Of a DNA stretch of 64,000 bases, positions 59,455 to 64,000 are shown one piece after another; position 1 is the first letter of the stretch, and each line of letters starts with the position of its first letter. A program made the translations under genes and the position numbers. The notes beneath the pieces are model-generated. The model was not told where the DNA came from. It searched no databases and saw only the letters and a program-made list of their open reading frames with translations. The DNA lies in the NCBI GenBank assembly GCA_035222895.1, contig JAVYIG010002376.1, positions 186,001-250,000 of the forward strand, read 5' to 3'. The stretch is from Strongylocentrotus droebachiensis. Taxonomy: Eukaryota; Echinodermata; Echinoidea; Camarodonta; Strongylocentrotidae.

Positions 59455-62400
59455 GTAAGCTATGGTATAACATAATAATAATAGTAGTAATTATAGTTAA
59501 AGGGGATGTAGCATGGTAAATACTGGTTAACGCCATCTACGACTTCTTTTGGACAACTGCACTTAAACGAATGGACTTGATTAACGGTCAGCTAGCGTTA
59601 CCGAAGCAGACCGAAGTTCTCCTCACGCTTCGGTATGGCGTATTTTGCACGTACGTGAATACTGCGGTCGCGTCGTCCGATTGGTCCCGAGTCAGGCCAC
59701 GGGAAAGACACGTAGTCTTGTCATGCTACACCCCCTTTAAGATTATCTACATTTATATCGTAGTCATGTCCATCGCAGGGGGTGCTCAAGGCGCCTACGG
59801 ATTATATACCCTGGCTTTAGTCCAGCTGCCCCAAGACACTCAAATCATTCAAGGAATCAATTCCTACCCTTCGAATATCAAAACATGCCGGGCGGCTATA
59901 CAGCATGGACGATCAGATGGGATGTAGTCTAGGTTTTTATAAAACCAAGTGGAGGGGCACAATTCCGATAATTCCTGAAAAGATAGGGTGAGAATAACCT
60001 AATTAACCCATTGAGGATTATAAACAAACTCTACCCTGGATTTGAACAATTTTTTTTGGAGGAACTAAAGTCGAGGGTGGATAAAGAAATCTCTTTAATA
60101 AAGGGTACAATTTTTGTAATTGTCTTTCTTTAATCTAAAATAGTAAGGATTGCAGGGTTGTGCGACCTTAGGCGAAGCCTTGTCAAAGAGACAAATTAAG
60201 TAGGCCTACCCCTAATCATTGATTACTATAAATAAATACGATAAATAATTATGATCATTATGCAAATAATTGAATGGAAACGGGTAATGGATAGTGTTTT
60301 TGAGGGATAAAACGGTTTCCATATTTTGTTCTCATTGTGATTCAGTTAAATAGACAGTACATGCCTCCGAATTACGAAACACCACTATTTGAATACGCAT
60401 ATTACAGACGAATTGTGATATCAACCGTACAATTTTATTGAAGTTGGCAACATACACCAACAATAAATTACGTCATGTTTTCTATCATTGCCAGGTCATG
60501 ATGGAGTTCGAACACCCGAAGATGAAGTACCTTCGTAGTCGTACCATCGTTCAACCTCGGATTGACATGGCGCTTGCACAGCAAGAGCCTCAGCAGCAGC
60601 TGATCTCCGCCATCTTGATCCGAAAACGAACAGCGGGCTACGAACCCGACGTCCGGAGTGTTCGCTCTGACATGGCCAGGTATCCCTTCCCTGCGATGGC
60701 GTAGCTAATATTAAGCATTGGAACCCCCCCCCCCCCATTAAAAGAAGGAAAACAAAGAAAAAGTAGGAAGAGAAAGAGAGGCTAAGGGAGAACATGAAAA
60801 AAGATGACTTGAAGTCCTTGCACATTATTCTTACATTATCATTATTACAAGCATTTCCTATCGCATGCGTGCTTTTAAAAAAAAATTAATGACGTAGGAG
60901 TGTGTCAGAGGCTGGCGCAATCTTTGACGCACGTCGTGAGTTACAACATTGTACAAGAAATTAAAAAAAATTAACACGAATATACAGTGCAAACGTTGCG
61001 TTTCTTCGCCTATAAGGGAGTTTACAGATAGCACATGGTACAATGACCCCAAATATCCACAGATCTTTTACACATGGAGAAGTTCAACTTTGAAGAACTT
61101 AGAATAATAACTGCCAAAGTCCTAGACACTATGAACATGACTGACAATGAAAGCGGACAAAATATACAGTTCCTCAGGTAGACAAAGGAACATCCCTTGA
61201 CTGCTATTATGTAAAATGTGTAGAACAGGTGAATATGCATGTGACACCTGTTCTACACATTTTTACATAATAGCAGTGAAGGGATGTTCCTTTGTCTACC
61301 TAAGGAACTGTATATTTTGTCCGCTTTCATTGTCTGTCATATTCATAGTGAGATGTGCCTCATGAATACCTTTTGTTTGCCCTCTTGAAAAGAATACTTC
61401 CACCTGCGTATCTTAGAATGTACCGTTGGTGCATAAATGAATAATGTTACATAACTTTCATGAGCGCATATCCAGTATTCATCTCTGGTGGGTTTTACCT
61501 TTTTGGTACAAATGACCTTTATCTGCCCATGCGCAGATTGTATCTGTAAACTCCCTTATTACCTGCAATTTTTTAAATTACATTCTCCATTCAGGTTAGC
61601 CTACCTCGTCCTCGAGAAGGTCTTCCGTTTCGCCTTCTACATCTGGATCGGCACGCTGGACGAGCTCCGGCACGAGCAGATGACAACGAGCTTGACCACG
61701 ATGTGCGAGGCCGAGGGCGAGATCAAGAACCACCTCGTCCTTCGAAAGCACACCCTGGTCATGCCCCGGATCGGGAAACCCATACCCTCGACGTTCATGA
61801 CGACGCTCCTAGTCAATAAGATCTCACCTGATTTCTGTGTGCGACTCTACAGGGTGGAACCAGAGTCGTCCATGTGGGATGATAGAGAGGATGACGTCAC
61901 AAGGTGATGATATTTAGGAGTCTGTAAACGAGCAAAATTTTGTATAGAGTACCGAAGTGTGCCGTCATATTGGCCGAGTTGTCAAGGTTGCTGATTCCAA
62001 AGAATTGTGTGCTAAACAACACTAAATTTGCCCTACTCCAGGCCGTTGCTTGAATGATTTCGAGGTGAGCCTCATGCGCGTCATATCACGCACATATACC
62101 TAGGTTTGTCGACAAACCTCCTTTGTGAATTCGGGCCTATATCTTTGGTTGTAATCCAAATATTAGACTAAACAAACCTTCCCCGTCTTTGGTCGAATCT
62201 GAACCTTCTCTTTTGTCTATAAAATGTACACAATATCCTTCGTTTACACGTTATATTTGTTTTTATTTCGATTTGCCCATGCAGTGTAGAAGACCAAGAT
62301 TGAAGCAGATTAGGCTTCTTATGGCTTGTTTGACAAAATAATATTTATATTATTATAATAAAAAAGTTGCTACAAGCGATGAAATAGTACATTTTTAGTT

Positions 62401-62894
62401 TATGGTGTAATTTTACGTAAATTCTTCTTCTGAGAGATTAAATATAAAGTATTTGATATTCTAGAGATTGAATATACACCACAATGTTATCAAAGCAAGG
62501 GTTGTGTTGATGGTCTGTTTTACCTTACTGCTAAGAGAGCACGTGTATGCTTGTAAATAAGCGACCATGAAACCGACGGCTTCAAGTCCTCTCTGAGGGA
62601 CTTGGTAATGAGGATTAATGCCTTTTCAAAGGGCACGCGCAACGACTTGGTTTCGAACCCGGGACCTCCCGGTTACGAGACCACTGCTCGTCAACTGAGC
62701 CATCACGATTAGGTTATAATTATACTTTCCGTTAACACAAAGTCTATTTTTCTTGTTTAAATTTTTTTCTCAACAGGTTACATGATTTTTATAGCAGTAA
62801 TTCTCAGCTTAATACAGGCTATGGTATGTGGGGTATCAGCGGTCAGATCAGTAACGTTAGAAACCAAGTCAAGAAAGTACGAGATTATGTCGAG
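59215..62894 (+). CDS. Uncharacterised conserved protein, tandem paralogue B (first 284 residues; last exon off the window)
   Basis: Four exons in continuous frame give 284 residues that align with residues 36-319 of gene A without a gap, at roughly 60% identity by eye. The start ATG (59215) has an ideal context, ACAATGG. The protein lacks gene A's basic 35-residue N-terminal extension. An acceptor-like TTCTATTCGTAG about 40 bases upstream suggests a spliced 5' UTR. A final exon homologous to A exon 5 (about 70 codons) is expected beyond 64000. No known domain is recognised. Exons are clearly GC-richer than their introns. The second intron is absent from gene A and contains a long inverted-repeat element. 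Confidence 0.87.
59501..59736. mobile_element. TTAA-type MITE family 2, copy b
   Basis: TTAA at 59497-59500 and 59737-59740. Ends AGGGGATGTAGCATGG and (reversed) AGGGGGTGTAGCATGAC. Shares ACTTCTTTTGGACAACTGCA with copy a in reverse. In gene B intron 1, 46 bases after the donor. Confidence 0.85.
59766..59865 (-). mobile_element. SINE fragment (3' body)
   Basis: On the minus strand: GGTAGGAATTGATTCCTTGA, GGGGCAGCTGG, GGCGCCTTGAGCACC match the 3' body of the SINE at 26704. In gene B intron 1, 29 bases after the TTAA MITE. Confidence 0.7.
60495..60679 (+). CDS. Gene B exon 2
   Basis: Residues 81-142. Acceptor CATTGCCAG|GTC, donor GGCCAG|GTATCC, ends in phase 2 inside the Arg codon of SDMAR. Gene A has no intron here. 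Confidence 0.9.
61015..61556. mobile_element. Inverted-repeat (foldback/MITE-like) element filling the B-specific intron
   Basis: Outer inverted ends AGGGAGTTTACAGATA (61015-61030 and, reversed, 61541-61556), flanked by TA. A nested near-perfect hairpin has arms of about 100 bp (61127-61231 and 61245-61350) and a loop of about 14 bases. It takes up 542 of the 915 bases of gene B intron 2. No ORF. Confidence 0.82.
61595..61903 (+). CDS. Gene B exon 3
   Basis: Residues 142-245. Acceptor CCATTCAG|G, donor ACAAG|GTGATG, phase 2 to 2. Encodes LAYLVLEKVFRFAFYIWIG and MPRIGKPIPSTFMTTLLVNK. Confidence 0.92.
62500..62703 (-). mobile_element. tRNA-derived SINE of a second type
   Basis: On the minus strand: GATGGCTCAGTTGACGAGCA, GTCTCGTAACCGGGAGG and GGGTTCGAAACC (perfect B box), then a body with AAGTCCCTCAGAGAGGACTT. 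The anticodon-loop region reads CTCGTAA. No 3' acceptor strand, so a SINE head, not a tRNA gene. In gene B intron 3. Confidence 0.72.
62777..62894 (+). CDS. Gene B exon 4
   Basis: Residues 245-284. Acceptor TCTCAACAG|G, donor GAG|GTAAGA, phase 2 to 0 (118 nt). Contains NTGYGMWGISGQISNVRNQ. Its last bases and donor are duplicated about 0.8 kb downstream (see 63692-64000). Confidence 0.9.
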
Positions 62895-63555
62895 GTAAGA
62901 TCATCATTACTTATCATCATATTTATACTATTCCAATGGTAGATTGATAAATCAACATATTTCAACATTCAAAATTACAAAAATCGCCGTTTCACTATCT
63001 TTAATAGGGAGTTATTATAGTAAGGCCAGTATTTTGGAACAACATAGATCCATCTCTTAATCAAAGTACCAGTCTACACGCATTAAAAAAAAAGCTAAAG
63101 ATTTAACTTTTAAACACATATACATGAATCTCGGTTCGTTTGACTCTCGACTCAATCTCTTTCTCCCTCCTTTTACTGATCTAACCTCCTTTTTCTAGAG
63201 CTTTTGCAATCATTCATTTCCCTTTTTTGTATCTTTCTTTCTTTTTGCCTTCTACTATTTTCCTCCATTATTCCTCTCTTAATTTTATTTTTTCCCAAAA
63301 AAATCTATAATTTCTTAGCTACATATTTTGTTCTACTTATTGATTTTCTAAGCACACTTTGTTCATGTTATATTGTTGAATCATTGAATCAAGGCGAGGA
63401 AAACACAATCTCATATTTTTAGAGAAGTTTGGATCGGTCTTCTCGTTGTGACTTGGGTATTATGCAAAGCTTTTTTCTTTTCTTTTCATTCACAAATGAC
63501 CTTAATTTATTATCCAGGTTGAAATAATTCATTATACGTTCAGTCTTCAAATTGT
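62881..63555. repeat. Tandem segmental duplication, copy 1 (with 369 extra bases)
   Basis: Starts in the end of gene B exon 4 (GAGATTATGTCGAGGTAAGA). Compared with copy 2 it carries an extra segment, 63027-63395, bounded by the five-base repeat AAGGC (63022-63026 and 63391-63395). Confidence 0.85.
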
Positions 63556-63691
63556 CTGTCCAGGGTCGCAAACAATAGGGTCTCTTTGTTGAACGAGCCA
63601 CGCTCGCATGTCAGCCAATAAAATATTCATTGACATCGGCAAATTCCATGGCGTTTGTAAATACAGCCACCAAACATCACGTGACAATAAA

Positions 63692-64000
63692 ACGAGATTA
63701 TGTCGAGGTAAGATCATCATCATTATAAAAAAAATCCAATAGTAGATTTATAAATCAACACTTTTCAACCTTCAAAATTACAAAAATCGCCGTTTCACTA
63801 ACTTTAATAGGGAGTTATAATAGTAAGGCGAGGAAAACGCAATCTCATATTTTTAAAGAAATTTGGATCGGTCTTCTCGTTGTGACTGGGGTATTATGCA
63901 AAGATTTTTTTTTCCATTTACAAATGACCTTAATTTATCATCCAGGTTGAAATAATTTAATATACGTTCAGTCTTCAAATTGTCTGTCCGGTGTCGCAAA
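63692..64000. repeat. Tandem segmental duplication, copy 2 (compact, runs off the window)
   Basis: Begins ACGAGATTATGTCGAGGTAA, repeating the last 16 bases of exon 4 plus its donor, then follows copy 1 at about 90% identity by eye. The two blocks of copy 1 are joined at a single AAGGC (63825-63829). Confidence 0.87.

Noticed and set aside
59571-59927. 118-codon ORF in gene B intron 1
   Set aside because: It crosses from the TTAA MITE into a SINE fragment, so it is composite repeat sequence.
62630-62703. Possible tRNA gene on the minus strand
   Set aside because: The B box is perfect but no 3' acceptor strand pairs with the 5' end and a SINE body follows.

Overview
The window is animal nuclear DNA: AT-rich, intron-rich, no operons, and crowded with small transposons and microsatellites. 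Gene content and repeat types suggest a marine invertebrate deuterostome, most likely a sea urchin. The phylum is an inference from the RGS22 orthologue, a foldback element resembling sea-urchin TU elements, tRNA-derived SINEs and many MITEs. No tRNA, rRNA or CRISPR locus is present.

Three genes can be assembled. (1) Positions 266-33708, minus strand: RGS22, a testis/cilium-associated protein with several RGS modules. Twenty-one coding exons join into one continuous 1,233-codon frame with GT/AG sites throughout; the 3' end lies beyond base 1. (2) Positions 43169-47025, plus strand: a complete five-exon gene for a 391-residue protein I do not recognise ('gene A'). (3) Positions 59215-62894, plus strand: a tandem paralogue ('gene B'), about 60% identical by eye and alignable without gaps; its last exon is beyond base 64000. 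RGS22 points away from the A/B pair across a 9 kb spacer.

The A/B pair is the most novel coding content. The paralogues differ reciprocally at two intron sites: A has an intron that B lacks, and B has one that A lacks. More than half of the B-only intron is a hairpin-forming inverted-repeat element.

The introns and spacers hold an unusually readable set of non-autonomous DNA transposons: two hAT-type insertions with perfect 8-bp target duplications (19298-19448; 55618-57296), a mariner-like MITE pair (14-172; 44257-44410), at least five families bounded by TTAA (nine copies), a foldback element built of GTCTA words (39312-39987), and a GC-rich inverted-repeat element carrying a recurrent GTTTCCACAG word (36847-37387). 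tRNA-derived SINEs recur on both strands. At the right edge a partial tandem duplication has copied the end of a gene B exon together with its splice donor. Long simple-sequence tracts (GA, GAA, GAT/ATC, ACT/ACC, poly-G) produce most of the long but meaningless ORFs.
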